From the NCBI GenBank assembly GCA_020091685.1, contig CM034613.1, forward strand, positions 7,897,104 to 7,961,103: a stretch of DNA of 64,000 nucleotides, read 5' to 3'. Source of the DNA: Lutjanus erythropterus. Its lineage: Eukaryota > Chordata > Actinopteri > Lutjaniformes > Lutjanidae. The position numbers were made by a program, and so were the translations under genes. Under the pieces are notes generated by a model, which made no database searches, had not been told where the DNA came from, and saw only the letters and a program-made list of their open reading frames with translations. Below are positions 1-10,138 of this stretch, piece by piece; position 1 is the stretch's first letter, and each line of letters begins with the position of its first letter.

Positions 1-889
1 TTAAACCTAAATTAAGAAAAGTGATAAAATGTACATACAAGTAGCTATAGGCAACAAATAAAAACAATTTCTATTGACAAGAAATTTGGTTAAAAAAAAC
101 ATATCAGGCTGATAATATCAGTTGACCAACATATCAGTTGAGCTCGAGGTGGTCAACATCTTTCAGTACAAAGTAATACTATTATACAGAAGTGCAAACT
201 CCACTTATTTATGCTTTTCATTAGAGTTACTAATATCAGAGGAGACAGAAAATATGGATACACTTGAATATCACAACATTATGTTTTGACGCTGTATGGT
301 TTCTCTCCTGGCTGCTGTCATTATTTATCTTTAGTGTTCTGATTCATTAATAAACTTTTGAACTCAAATTTTGTGCAGATTTTGTGTTTTTTTATATTTT
401 GACATTGTTTTTTTTCTAAAATTTGATTTAAAAGGAGCAATGTATCACATTGTGTAGAGTACTGCATTATCTTGCCAGTATATTGAACTGTAACCCCTGT
501 ATTGTGATACATATGCATTTAGCCAAATTCTTGTCTAATACACAGTCCTACTATATAATGTTAAAATGTTACTGTATGAGCTGTATTCTACTATGTAATA
601 TTACGTGTACTACATAATGTTGCATAGGAGTATGTGGCAAATGACATTGTGAAAAGCTTTCAGGGATGTGACAGTGTTTGTTCATTCTGGTGGAAACACA
701 ACAGAGAGAAAAAGGGAAGAGGCAATTCTGCACTTTATCCCCCTTTCAATATATAATGCTCACTCGGGGAATTCTTTGAGCCACAGCCACAATCACCACC
801 ACCCTCTGCCCTCTCTCCTCCTCCTCTCTTTGTTTCTCTTCCTCTCTGTAGCCATCACACTGCAATGCTGGCTTTCTTCCTCCTCTTAC
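1..889. other. Non-coding, no gene seen
   Basis: AT-rich single-copy-looking DNA. Positions about 540-630 hold short diverged internal repeats around the motif CTACTATRTAATRTTA. Positions about 785-850 are CT-rich. No reading frame in either strand has a recognisable domain. Confidence 0.6.
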
Positions 890-1282
890 ACACTCGTGAG
901 TGTGTGTGTGTTTGTGTTGCCGCATCTGCTATGTATCTGCACAGCATGTGTCTCTCCTGTGTGAGTGTGTTCCTCGGGTTTTGTGCATATATATATATTT
1001 TAGATGTCTGGATTCTACGGTCGTCTTGATAGCCTAGTTTTGTTTGCGAGTGCACGCATGCGGGTGCGTGTGCTGGTTCCACTGTATCTGTTATGAATCT
1101 GAACAGCATGTCTCGACGTTGTAAATCTCATGCATCTGTTTTTAGTCTTATAGCCTGTGTGTGTGCGTGCATGTGCTCTAGCATGCGAGTGAATTTCTCA
1201 TGAATATTGACAGAAACTTATAAATCTGATGCATGTCCTTTTATCTCTGTGTTATGCATTTCTGATTTTCACTCACCTTTAT

Positions 1283-1331
<49 letters not shown>

Positions 1332-1409
1332 ACGTCCACATGCATGTCATGAATCCGTCTCAATTGTAAATCTCTTGCATGGCTTTGATGTGTACTGTAG
1401 AGTACAGTA
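890..1409. repeat. Degenerate GT-rich tandem units (older copies)
   Basis: This block contains diverged copies of the unit that is better preserved at 2417-2801. From about 1155 to 1409 it shares with that unit the run through TGCTCTRGCATG, GAATTTC, TTATGCATTTCTGATTT, ACTCACCTTTAT, a GT array, and TCATGAATC...GTAAATCTCTTGCA, ending in GAGTACAGTA. Still more diverged traces extend back to about 900. The unit carries its own (GT)n arrays, so some of the similarity is simple-sequence, but the non-repetitive stretches also match. Confidence 0.6.
1286..1329. repeat. (GT)22 microsatellite
   Basis: Uninterrupted GT dinucleotide run inside the degenerate tandem unit. Confidence 0.98.
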
Positions 1410-2416
1410 CATCTTGGACTGGGTATCAAACTTTCATACTTTTATGGGACAGACCAAATTGCTGTAAATACTGTGGAATAGGGAGGTACAACATCAAAAA
1501 CTCATGGTACGATAATACCGCGATAAACAGTCTGCTTTATGATATTTATCATATTAAAAAAATCAAAGAACAATCACAAATGTAACCAGAGTCTTTATTA
1601 AATATTAAGATTTCCTTCAATATTAGAAATTCCTCCTTTAATTTCTTCTTTAATAAAATAAAATAAAAATAGCTTGCCATCACCTAAGCATGTGCATGTA
1701 CTTCTAATAAAGTGAGTAATTTTGCCGTAATGTGTAATGCAATTTTCTTTTGATATCAAAGAAATTATCATTCAAGAACCAACATTGAAGCTGAGGTATA
1801 AGTACTAACGCTGGGTGTTGTTCAAAATTTTTAAATTCCGGTACGGGTACCTTAGCTTCGATACCTGTTCCTGAATGATACTTTTTTCCAACACCAAATT
1901 AGGGTTGATTATGATTTATTGATGGTTGATTAATCGCTTGTTAAGAATTTGGTCAATCAAATAAAATTGATTATTATTTGATCTACCATGAAACATAACA
2001 AATTATTTTTATGAGCATGCTCCATGTGTTTTGCAGTATGTTGCTGTGGAAATAGTCTCGGACTGAGGAGGGAAAAACCAGCATTTTGTGTTGTTTTGTG
2101 TGAGCAAAGTTTTCATGTTTTTTTTTTTTTTTTAGACCGAATTAATCCTTAATCGATTAATTGATTGTTAATGTTCCCAAAGATCAACTAAGGAAAAGCA
2201 CTTACAATAGCAACTCTAAACCAAATCCATTTTAACAAAAAGTAAAATACTTGACACAATTCAAATACCTGGTATCAAATGACAAAGGTATTTTTCAGTA
2301 CCAGGTAGTACTGAAGCAATTCAGTTTGTGACATAAAACTATGGAAGTGTGATACTCAGCACTAATTGGTACGAATACCAGTATGGAAAACTTTTGACTG
2401 ATATCCAGCTCTAGTA
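1410..2416. mobile_element. Nested transposon-like insertion splitting the tandem array
   Basis: The tandem unit that runs directly from GAGTACAGTA into TGTCAGATTTTT at 2792-2813 is interrupted here by about 1 kb. The outer ends are loosely inverted: CTGGGTATCA near 1419 and, on the other strand from 2413, GCTGGATATCA. Pieces of a GGTACGGGTACC / GGTACGAATACC-type repeat lie at about 1840-1860 and 2370-2385. An inner palindromic relic at about 1903-2190 is rich in ATCGATTAAT-type runs. No transposase is visible. I infer one or more non-autonomous DNA elements inserted in series. Confidence 0.5.
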
Positions 2417-2484
2417 TGTCAGATTTTTCTGCTTTTCTCGCTAGGTTTTGTCTTCACAACATGAGTTTGCATGTTCGCCTGCGA

Positions 2485-2517
<33 letters not shown>

Positions 2518-2633
2518 CGTGTGCTCTGGCATGTGAGTGAATTTCCCATGAATATAGACGGGAACTGTTACAAATCTCATGCATGTCTTTTTATCTCTGT
2601 GTTATGCATTTCTGATTTCCACTCACCTTTATG

Positions 2634-2703
<70 letters not shown>

Positions 2704-2864
2704 ATGTGTGTGTGTGTGTGTGTCATGTCCACATACGTCATGAATCTGTGTTTCATTGTAAATCTCTTGCACGACTTTGATGTTTAATGTAGAGTACAGT
2801 ATGTCAGATTTTTATGCTTGTCTCGCTTGGCTTTGTCTTCACAGTATGAGTTTGCATGTTTGCC

Positions 2865-2899
<35 letters not shown>

Positions 2900-2900
2900 C
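2417..2900. repeat. 385-bp tandem unit plus partial next copy
   Basis: The first copy runs 2417-2801 and the next begins at 2802; both start TGTCAGATTTTT and continue through TTTGTCTTCACA and ATGAGTTTGCATGTT before entering a GT array. The second copy is cut short by simple sequence near 2895. The unit contains two GT arrays, a plausible cause of expansion by slippage or unequal exchange. Confidence 0.7.
2636..2723. repeat. Long compound (GT)n microsatellite
   Basis: An essentially pure GT run to 2702, a single CA interruption, then GT again to 2723. A shorter (GT)13 run ending in GCGCGC lies at 2485-2516 and another GT run at 2867-2895. Confidence 0.98.
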
Positions 2901-3019
2901 TGCCTGTTTGTGTATTAATATGCAAGGGAAACAGCTGGCGTGGCTAATGGCTGTCCCTCCCCACGTCCCTCCCAGATCCCGTTCTCTCCTCCACACTTTG
3001 CTCATTCAACTGAACACTG

Positions 3020-3060
3020 CTTCTTCTTCTTCTTCTCCTTCTTCTTCTTCTTCTTCTTCT
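3020..3060. repeat. (TTC)n / (CTT)n tract
   Basis: Trinucleotide pyrimidine repeat with one TCC interruption; polyserine, polyphenylalanine and polyarginine frames here are artefacts of the repeat. Confidence 0.95.
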
Positions 3061-3284
3061 GCTCTTCTCTTCTCCTCGAGGCTTCAAACAGAAGCAGGTG
3101 TGTGTGTTTATATGTGTGCGAGTGTGTGTAGTGTAGGGAGTGATGATACTGAGGTACAAAGACAGGGGGAAGAATATGCTGAAAATGAGAGAAGGTTGAA
3201 AATAGGTGAATGTGGGATTAGTGTTGAAGAATTATTTACAGTAATGATGAAAGAACAAGAGATTGCATTAGTCTATGGAACAGT

Positions 3285-3450
3285 AATGTAATCACCATGC
3301 AAATTTAAATTAACGCTAACAGCATGGTCTTGAAGTCCGGAGAGAATGAAAGACGAGTGGAGGAGTAGGAGGAAGAGAGAGGTTCAGCATAAGCGAGTTC
3401 AATTAGCAGAATTTAGCCTATTAATTAGTGCTATTAGCAACACCACGCTG
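3285..3450. promoter_or_regulatory. Candidate enhancer-like block (octamer and TAAT cores)
   Basis: A perfect POU octamer ATGCAAAT lies at 3297-3304 followed at once by TTAAATTAAC, and the stretch 3400-3445 has several TAAT/ATTA homeodomain cores (CAATTAGC, TTAATTAG, TATTAGC). The block is free of simple repeats while both sides are microsatellite-rich. Motif clustering alone is weak evidence; AT-rich DNA gives TAAT cores by chance. Confidence 0.25.
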
Positions 3451-4310
3451 GGGTGTTACTTAGTGAGCGTGTGTGTGTGTCCGTTTGAGATTTGACTTGA
3501 AAGTGACTTGTTAAGAGCCATAAACAAGAAGCTTTGAAATGCCAGAAACAAAAATACACACAAACACACACTCGCACTCAGACACACACACAAATGCAGG
3601 TTATGGAGATGTGGTTTGCATTAGCATATTTGAGTGCATTCCTGCTCCTAGTTGCACAAACACCACACATGCACAGAGCAGTTGCAGTGTGTGCAGCGGT
3701 GCAGGCCATTTTGCCCCTGAGTGTGTGTGTGTGTGTACGTGTGTGCCAGGCTGCGTCGTGAAGTAGGCGCAGTTCGACGTCCTGGCTTGCGTGCCTTTCC
3801 TTCATAAAAACGCCACTCAACTCCTCCGCCGAGGAATCAGGAGCAGCTGGCGGCATTCTCTCTCGTTTTCCTTTTCTTTTCTCCCCCTTTTTTTTCAGGC
3901 CACTCTAGTTGCCTCTTCACGACTCTTTTCCGCTATTTTTAGTTTGCTGCATTCATTTGTGCATTTCTTGGTTTGTATCCTCACTGTCTGCCTGTCTTGT
4001 ACTCTGTTCCTGACTTTTTTTTTCTTTTCTTCTTTTTTGACTTCTTCGAGAAAACTCACCAGCTTCCCTTGAGTTCCAAGGCCGGGCTGGGCGCTTCACT
4101 TTTCACCAAACCCAAAAAACATGAATCATTTTTATTCATGATCGGACAGGCCTCTCAATGACACTGCTGGGGGCTCTAGGGGCCAACTGTGCATTTGAGC
4201 TCTGCGCAATGATCGATTGTGAGAAACCAGGCTGGCTTTTTTGTAACAGATGCACTTGAACTATTCTCAAGTTCAGACGAAGATAATTTGCGAAGGGTCC
4301 GTCATTGTCA
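3451..4310. other. Simple-sequence-rich non-coding DNA
   Basis: Short CA/GT runs at 3558-3596 and 3721-3742, then a CT-rich tract at about 3857-4060. Nothing gene-like is visible. Confidence 0.6.
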
Positions 4311-4319
4311 AGCTAATGC

Positions 4320-4950
4320 ACTGCACTTTTAGAGAGAGGGGTTCTAAAAAGGTTTTTCCTGAAGGGCTGAGGTTCTACCCAGAACCATTTGCTTCTAAAG
4401 AACCCTCTGTTAAATAAAGCGTACTTTGTAAGATTAAGAGTTCCATGAAGAACCGTCAGCATCCCGTTGTTGAAACAAAGAATTCTTCAAGGATTGTTGA
4501 AATCCTCGTTCATCGAGGGTTATTTGTACCATAACATTTAAGGGTTCTTGGTAGAACCCCCTGGCTGGCTTCAACATAAAACCTTTTGAAAATAATGCTT
4601 TCTCAGTAGAACCCCTTGACTTGGTTCTCAATAAAACCTTTGGAATAAAAAGGTCCACATTAGAACCCCGTCAGTAGGTTCCAGATAAAACCTTTGTGAT
4701 ATTAAAGGGATCTCGGTACAGTTCCCTTTGTGGTGTCTTTTTCTCGTTTATCAGTGTGGTTCTGTCTGCGTGAGTTCTCTGTAGAACCTCTCACAGGGTT
4801 TTTTTGGGAAACCGGTCAAAAATTGTCACACTTTGTCACTCTGTGAAAGTGGAACATTTATAAAAAGTTTTGCCAGGAACAAAAAAGGGTCCTCCAGTGA
4901 GAACAAACCGAAGAACTCTTTATGGTTCTAGTTATAAACTTTATTTATAA
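4320..4950. repeat. GGTTCT/AGAACC palindrome-rich dispersed repeat, copy 1
   Basis: Roughly fourteen GGTTCT or AGAACC hexamers in alternating orientation occur in about 630 bases, for example GGTTCTACCCAGAACC near 4370. A second stretch of the same style lies at 43195-43650, so this is a dispersed family and not a local accident. Similar AGAACC-rich repeats are, as I recall, common in fish genomes. The alternating orientation gives many possible short hairpins. Ends are not sharply defined. Confidence 0.6.
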
Positions 4951-5074
4951 GAGTGTGCTAACATATGTGGTCATACACATACTGTGTAGAGTGAATGGGG
5001 GAAGATGATGGAGGACTAACAAAGGAAAGCTCAGACCACCCTCCTCTGTCCCTCCACTGCAGCTGAAGCTCATC

Positions 5075-5089
5075 AGCACCCTCTGCTGG
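5075..5089 (-). promoter_or_regulatory. CTCF-like motif
   Basis: On the minus strand the sequence is CCAGCAGAGGGTGCT, one base off the usual CTCF core CCASYAGRKGGCRS (T for C). A single motif match without occupancy or conservation data is weak. Confidence 0.3.
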
Positions 5090-5094
5090 TGGGA

Positions 5095-5590
5095 AGCGTC
5101 ACTTCAGCAGGCCACTTGTTGCCTCCCCTCCACTCAATTGCTTTAATTGTGTTCTTATTTATATATTTCACCATTGATTTCTCTGTTGAAGCTGACATGG
5201 CTCTAATCAACAGCGACTGGCTGTCATGGTGTGATGGATGGAACAAAGCCAGCAAGCAAACACAATGCAAGACAAGTGTGACACGCTTGTGTGTGTCTGT
5301 GTGAGTCACTGTCTGTGTGTCTGTTTGTTTAGGTGTACGTCTGTTTTTGTGTGTGCGTTTCTATCAAAGCGTGTCTGCGTATAGATTTGCCACACAGTTC
5401 AACCATGTTTGTGTGTGTGTGTGTGTGTGTATGTGTGTGCGTACACATGATGAGCATGTGGTACCTGCTGAAGAAAAATGGCAAGAAGCAGGACAATGTG
5501 TCATAATTACGCTCAGGGTGTCACCATGAAAACAGAGTTAAAGCCAGATGAGGTGGTGTTTACCGATATGAACGTACAAATGCAACACCA
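5095..5590. other. Non-coding DNA with (GT)n at 5410-5430
   Basis: No gene seen. GT-rich between 5270 and 5450. Confidence 0.6.
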
Positions 5591-5594
5591 TATT

Positions 5595-5790
5595 GGTGTC
5601 AGCTATCCCCCCTCCCTCCCTCTCTCTCCTCCTATCCCTTGTGGCCATGCTTCCCTTGTCTGTCACTTCCTGTGTGTATTTATGGGTGTGTGCCAGTACG
5701 GTAAATGTATGCAGCGTCTGTCCCATTTATTCCCCCTGCTTCACATATGATGGAGGGGAGAAGAGGAGGGGAGGGGAGGGGGGGGGGGCA
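5595..5790. repeat. CT-rich tract followed by G-rich tract (G-quadruplex potential)
   Basis: Positions 5604-5640 are nearly all C and T. Positions 5752-5787 form an AG-rich run ending in GGGGAGGGG followed by a run of ten or more G, which meets the usual four-G-tract quadruplex rule on the plus strand. Confidence 0.75.
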
Positions 5791-6682
5791 AATGAGAAAA
5801 AGTCCCGCATTAGATCCATGCCTGGAAAGAAGGTCAGTGTATGACTTATCAAAGAGAGAGAAACATAAGAAGCAGAAATAAAAGAAAAAGTAGAGATAGA
5901 GGAGGAGAGTTTGAAGAGAAGCAGAGGGTATATGCATTAGATGATGATATAACATGACATAAACTTTTGGGAACTTGAAGAAAATTCCAGCATTAATGCA
6001 TGTACAGGACACAAGGTCGGGTTTGGATGCATTTTATTGAATCTAAATCCAGCATCGAACCTGCTTATGACATCAAAATCCGTTTGAATCCCTCGTCAAA
6101 TCCACTAGCTTTCAAATTTTATCAGTAACTTAAATAAAAGATAACACAAACTTCAAATTCAAATGAGATCTGCAGTCAGCCTTTGCTGGTTGAGAAGGCA
6201 GAAAAACTACAAAGAACTTATGAACAGCAAAAGATGTGAATGTGAATTCAACATATTGATTAAATAGTTGTAGCCCATACAGCTGTATGATCATGGCCAA
6301 AATTATCAACATGATCAATGAGATCACTCTTATTTATCACAATTATTCATTGATGGAGGGAGAAAGTATTTTTCATTTCACTTTCGGATTTAAAATAAAA
6401 CTTCAATCTGAAACATGTTTTCACTTGCATGTTGTGTACAAACCTGGTCTTTATTTACAGTAGAGATGTGCCAATGCCATTTTTTTCTCGCTGATACCGA
6501 TTCCAATGCCTGAACTAGCTAATAGGCTACTGAGAACTGATCCGATAACAGTGTGTTAATTCAGTGTTCAGTCCTCTTGATAATTAATCTGTTTTGTTTT
6601 ATAGGAACTCCAAAATATTTCAGTCAAATCCAGTTCACAATCACGAATTCACTCTTCCATAACAGAGATTATGTACAAGTGA
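5791..6682. other. Non-coding AT-rich DNA
   Basis: No gene seen. A short piece at about 6465-6550 (GATGTGCCAATGCC, GCTGATACCGATTCC, GATCCGATAACAG) resembles the termini of a common fish hAT-like repeat and is probably a fragment. Confidence 0.5.
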
Positions 6683-7019
6683 GCTGCAACAATTAATCAG
6701 TTATTAAACAATTATTAAACTAATCACCAACCATTTTGATAATCGATTAATCTGGTTGAGTAATTTTTTATGAAAATATGGCCAAATTCTCTGATGTGAA
6801 TATTCTTTTGGCTTCTTTACTCCTCTCTGACAGTGAACTGAATATCTTTGAGTTGTGAGACATTTGAGGACGTCATCTTGGGCTTTGGGAAACACTGATT
6901 GACACTTTTCACCATTTTCTGACATGTAGCAACATAGGCAAACAACTCTTACCTGAGTAATCGAGAAAATAATCAATCAATTAATCAACTATGAAAATAC
7001 TGGTTAGTTGCAACCCTGT
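6683..7019. mobile_element. hAT-like non-autonomous element, copy 1
   Basis: The ends are inverted: GAGCTGCAACAATTAATC at the left and, reading the minus strand from the right end, CAGGGTTGCAACTAACCAG. Inside are ATCGATTAATC / TTGATAATCGATTAA blocks and the run TTGAGGACGTCATCTTGGGC. Three more copies are recognisable in this window (18.87 kb, 30.47 kb, 52.12 kb). From memory this is one of the commonest fish short DNA elements. No transposase coding. Confidence 0.7.
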
Positions 7020-7120
7020 AGAAAAATCCAGCCACTGCTTTGTGTGTTCCGCCATCTTGCAGCGATGCCATTGCTGCGGTGGCAGGTTGTGTCCGTTTCT
7101 CTTGGTGCCTGCTGGTAAGT

Positions 7121-7222
7121 TCTAGAAGGGAACCTCAAATTTGCTAGACCCTCACGGTTTCATGGTTTCGGTCAAAATGTTCACTCTCACGAGATCTTGC
7201 GGATCTGGGGTTCCCTTCTAGA
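7121..7222. mobile_element. 102-bp MITE-like element with perfect 14-bp inverted ends
   Basis: TCTAGAAGGGAACC at 7121-7134 is repeated exactly in inverse orientation at 7209-7222; with a few mismatches the arms extend to about 24 bases. The 74-base interior has no coding potential. No clear target duplication is seen, and I do not recognise the family. Confidence 0.6.
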
Positions 7223-7838
7223 CACCGTGTGTGCTGTGGCTTACTAATTGTGACAACATGGAGAATTGGATTGATGACAATAAACAGTAGTTAGACATTG
7301 GTTGTGACAATAGCCAGAAATGGCTGATGTAGAAAAGAAAAAACACACGATACTTGTGTATTTTGCGTTTGTTTTTTTATTCCAAAGTTGAAGTTTGACG
7401 CGACTGTTGGAGCTGAACTGCTCAGGTTCTTCCTGACTTCCTTTACATTGTTGTCAATAATAACACAACATAAAAAGTAAGTGTAAAAGTAGAAAATTGT
7501 AAACTTATTTTGATGGTTCACTTCACAATTCGCACTGACACTACAGGGAGATGCCACCACAGCAGTGGCGACTTGTTAACTTCTGGTACTTTGCTGGATT
7601 CATGAATACAATATATACATGCTGCTGGGAAATATAAGGGTCCTGTTTTAACATCACATGGTATCAGATTGGTGCATAGACTTGCATACTCACCAGTACT
7701 CAATGCTGCTTTTTTAGGCAGTATCAGAGGCATTTTTTGGTACGGGTAACCTAATTCACAGTGCATCCCCTAGGAACAAAATATGAATAAAATTGAGTTC
7801 TCAAAAGCACTGCTTTCACTTGCAGGTTGTGCTTCATA
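7223..7838. other. Non-coding DNA
   Basis: No domain recognised in any frame. Open frames on the minus strand at 7291-7560 and 7518-7766 have no recognisable features. Confidence 0.5.
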
Positions 7839-8021
7839 CTATGACACGCTGTGCAGAATTGCTGTGGTGTTGGCAACATTCTTTTTGGCCGTCGTACATT
7901 CATTGTGCTGCAGTTTGTAGTGTTGTATCAGGTGGTTGAACAAGTTAGTTGCATTGTTTGCGGTGCAGACATGTGTCATGCATTCTTTGCATATGATTTG
8001 CTCTTGCTTAATGTCATTCAT
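7839..8021 (-). pseudogene. BED-type zinc-finger fragment (hAT/ZBED-like)
   Basis: The minus-strand frame encodes a 60-residue peptide with Cys11-x2-Cys14-x15-His30-x3-His34 and the signature TNLFNHLIQHY. Thr-Asn-Leu before His-Leu-x-x-His is the typical end of BED zinc fingers, which bind DNA in hAT transposases and their domesticated ZBED relatives. The usual upstream Trp/Phe pair is not found in frame, and no RNase H-like transposase core follows within the next 500 bases. It is most likely a decayed hAT transposase remnant. A short chance ORF remains possible because the finger is the only support. Confidence 0.5.
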
Positions 8022-8740
8022 TCATTCCTAAACTGTGAGTAGAGCAAACATTCTGAATGTTGATATTGCAGACAGTCATGTCCGTTTAATTGCGGGAAAC
8101 CAAAATCCTGATTGTAATTTTGCAGCCGACTTATATTTGGACAACAAGCTACTTGCTCCAAACACTGACCTTCCAAATTCCGAACTATTAAAATAATCAG
8201 ATTAAGCTACTGATATGTATGAATGTTAAAGTGAAGAGTTATCCTTCTATTGGTCTCAATGAACTGCAAAAAGACTCACTCCCCTCTCAGTCGTACAGTG
8301 GTGATTCATTCTCAAACAAACAATCTTTTGGTTGAGTGCAGACACCAGCTTGGAGAGAGATGTTGTCTAGAAATTACATCCACATTGGACATCTATGCAC
8401 CTCACGATTCAATTCCAATGCCAACTTTCAGTGCCAATGCAGGGAGAAGTGTGTGTATCGAAGCAGAAAGTAAGAGCGTGGAAGTCCAGGTGGTGGATGG
8501 ACATGCAAAATGTGCGACTTCCCTGAGACCAAAGTTTGTGTCCCATCACAGACCTGCAATTAACATTAGTCTGTTTATCAAGCGTAACCACATCTCGATT
8601 CTCTAACCTCTCACCGTGCTGCAGTTGTCATTTCCAGGTTTTGTAAAAAAAGCAGGAATTTAAAAACATAAAATTGGGATTGTATGTAAAAGAAAAAAAA
8701 AACTTATCTCGGGTTTTGCAGGATGCTCCTAGATCGCCAT
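8022..8740. other. Non-coding DNA; 118-codon open frame at 8250-8606 not recognised
   Basis: The plus-strand frame at 8250-8606 is open for 118 codons but shows no domain, signal peptide, membrane segment or splice-supported extension. Mixed composition makes it better than the low-complexity frames nearby, but I cannot support it as a gene. Confidence 0.4.
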
Positions 8741-8900
8741 TATTTTCTGGCAGTAGGAGAGAAGCAGCAGCTAAGAGTCATTTTGGCCTTTCGTCAAGTT
8801 ACTTAGAGAATAATGGTAATTAGCTGCAGCTGAAATAATCTGCCACCTGCTACATTTGTCGTTTTAACCTGTGAAAGCGATGGTCAGCGCCAGCTTAAAA
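8741..8900. promoter_or_regulatory. Candidate conserved non-coding block
   Basis: Repeat-free sequence containing GGTAATTAGCTGCAGCTG (homeodomain TAATTA beside an E-box CAGCTG) at 8815-8832 and CCACCTGC nearby. Suggestive only; conservation has not been tested. Confidence 0.2.
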
Positions 8901-8989
8901 TGAGAGGCCTGCTACCTGAATATTTTGTGCTTTTTGCTCTCCAAGAGCAGCAAGAAAACATAAACGAATTCAATGGTCTCCTTGGAGCT

Positions 8990-9798
8990 TTGAGAATCGA
9001 CATATTTTGCCAACATTGAGCCAGTTACCTGAACTCGGTGCTATATAAGGAGGAATTAAGATGGCGCTGAGAGTAAAGATGCAATCCTGATGGAAAGAGG
9101 AGATTGAGACTGTGACAGAGAAAGGAGAAACCAGACATAAACGAGATAGGAGTCTCAAGAGACGAATGGAGGGCTGAGAAGGAGAATGAGAAGACAAACA
9201 GAGAGGAGCTTCAATTTCAAACATTACAATTCAATCAACACTATTCCTCCCCAGGCAGCAATAAGCGCAGGAATGCATTAAAAACACATAAAAACATCAC
9301 AAAGATTATATTATACACTCCAAAGGTCAGGATAGATTCAGCATGGAGTGCTACACCTATACTATATCATGCCTGCAATGCAAAGTGTGTAAGTACATAA
9401 ACGCTGAGAGAGGACTGGACTGACGATGAAAGGGAAGACAAAAAGACTGTGTGTGTGATGACTGTGAATGAGCGTTGGCAAAATGGGAAGATTGACGAAA
9501 GGCAGAGAGGCTGTGAAAAAAAAAGACCATACTTAGCAAAAGGAGACAGGAAAATGCTTGTTAAGAGGATGGGGCGATAAAAAAAGCTGATAAAAGGAGA
9601 GAAATATGCTTTAGCTGGAGCCTGTATGAGCCAGAAATTATCTAAAATGATATAAAAGAGCTTTATGCACGCTCGCATAAAGGGAAGAACATGCTTAATG
9701 TGCGGTACGCACTTTCCTTCCCTAAATCTCCCCGAAACAACATTTCCTTAAACGTCCTCCTCTTTTGTCGTTTACTTTCAAGCTCCAAATATCATAAA

Positions 9799-9800
<2 letters not shown>
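8990..9800. other. Purine-rich non-coding DNA
   Basis: GA-rich on the plus strand from about 9100 to 9600. The reverse-strand open frames here are serine/leucine/phenylalanine-rich shadows of the purine bias. Confidence 0.6.

Positions 9801-9842
<42 letters not shown>
9801..9842. repeat. (GT)21 microsatellite
   Basis: Pure GT run, followed at 9866-9900 by a shorter GT run and a GA run. Confidence 0.98.
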
Positions 9843-9844
<2 letters not shown>

Positions 9845-10138
9845 AATGGATGTTATCATGTGTCAGGCTGTGTGTGTGTGTGTGCTAGAGAGAGAGAGAG
9901 TTTGAGTGTGTGCAGTAAGTGATGTTTGCTATAAGCACTCCACCGTCCACGACAGTGAAGTGGTGTAATGTGTTACAGTCCATCCAATATCCAATATCAC
10001 CCTAATTCCACTATTGAGCTACATGGCTGCCAGCTAGTGCCAACTACTACTAGGCACACTCACACACTCACACACACACAGACGCACACACACTCACACA
10101 CAATGAAGTTCTCAGTGAAAAGAGATGAAGAGTTTTTT

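Noticed and set aside
2416..2787. 123-codon plus-strand frame, Cys/Val-rich
   Set aside because: Translation of (GT)n arrays; no biological protein signal.
8250..8606. 118-codon plus-strand frame considered as a small gene
   Set aside because: Balanced composition made it worth a look, but no domain, start context, splice signals or neighbouring exon supports it.
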